Assembly: GCA_023265235.1 (NCBI GenBank)
Contig: JAHFUF010000323.1
Location: 1-6,282 of the forward strand
Source: Blastocatellia bacterium
GTDB taxonomy: Bacteria; Acidobacteriota; Blastocatellia; Chloracidobacteriales; JADJPF01
DNA: 6,282 bases
Direction of reading: 5' to 3'
The notes below the pieces were generated by a model that was not told where the DNA came from, did no database searches, and saw only the letters and a list, made by a program, of their open reading frames with translations. This document shows positions 6,247 through 6,282 of the stretch, piece after piece; the first letter of the stretch is position 1; every line of letters starts with the position of its first letter. The translations under genes were made by a program, and so were the position numbers.

Positions 6247-6282
6247 ATGTTGAACAGCTTGGAAAAAAAGAGTTTTAACAGA
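6247..6282 (+). CDS. Start of a gene running off the window (partial)
   Basis: A strong purine Shine-Dalgarno, GAAGGAGAG (6238-6246), directly precedes ATG at 6247 and an in-frame TTG at 6250. The TTG has the better spacing (about 5 nt after GGAG), while the ATG is almost fused to it, so either may start translation. The frame stays open to the window end for 12 codons (MLNSLEKKSFNR). Too little is present to name a product. Confidence 0.4.
   Translation, partial: MLNSLEKKSFNR

Overview
The window starts inside the 3' part of a bacterial 23S rRNA gene, continues through a 5S rRNA gene, and then leaves the rRNA operon for a lineage-specific region. The rRNA is clearly bacterial, with the universal sarcin-ricin loop and a standard 5S core. 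The flavoprotein that follows looks closest, from memory, to the proteobacterial-type HI0933/YhiN family. I cannot name the phylum from this sequence. The AT-rich spacers, low-complexity proteins and a transposon-like remnant would fit a host-associated or poorly sampled lineage, but that is inference.

Layout: 1-387, 23S rRNA 3' end (+); 388-511, spacer without a tRNA; 512-630, 5S rRNA (+); 631-799, pyrimidine-rich non-coding DNA; 800-2014, FAD-dependent flavoprotein on the minus strand; 2015-2254, divergent intergenic region with a good minus-strand -10 box; 2255-3658, a 467-residue protein with two perfect AT-hook motifs, hendecad repeats and a lysine-rich tail (+); 3659-3888, a structured spacer with a long hairpin and a possible coding remnant; 3889-5604, a 571-residue protein with a probable winged-helix/MerR-like segment and a C-terminal coiled coil (+); 5605-5999, non-coding DNA containing a 295-bp element with 30-bp inverted ends; 6000-6212, a small hypothetical protein (-); 6247 to the end, the probable start of another gene (+).

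The most unusual part is the pair of plus-strand genes at 2255-5604. I recognise neither as a named family. Both look like DNA-binding or DNA-organising proteins: one combines AT-hooks with a histone-H1-like tail, the other combines a probable helix-turn-helix with a long coiled coil. Both carry long Val/Glu-rich linkers. They point the same way, separated by about 230 bp of structured DNA. A joint role in chromatin organisation, replicon maintenance or regulation is a reasonable guess, but the sequence does not prove it. The 295-bp element just downstream has MITE-like architecture and encloses an ORF whose stop codon touches one inverted end, as expected for an internally deleted insertion sequence.
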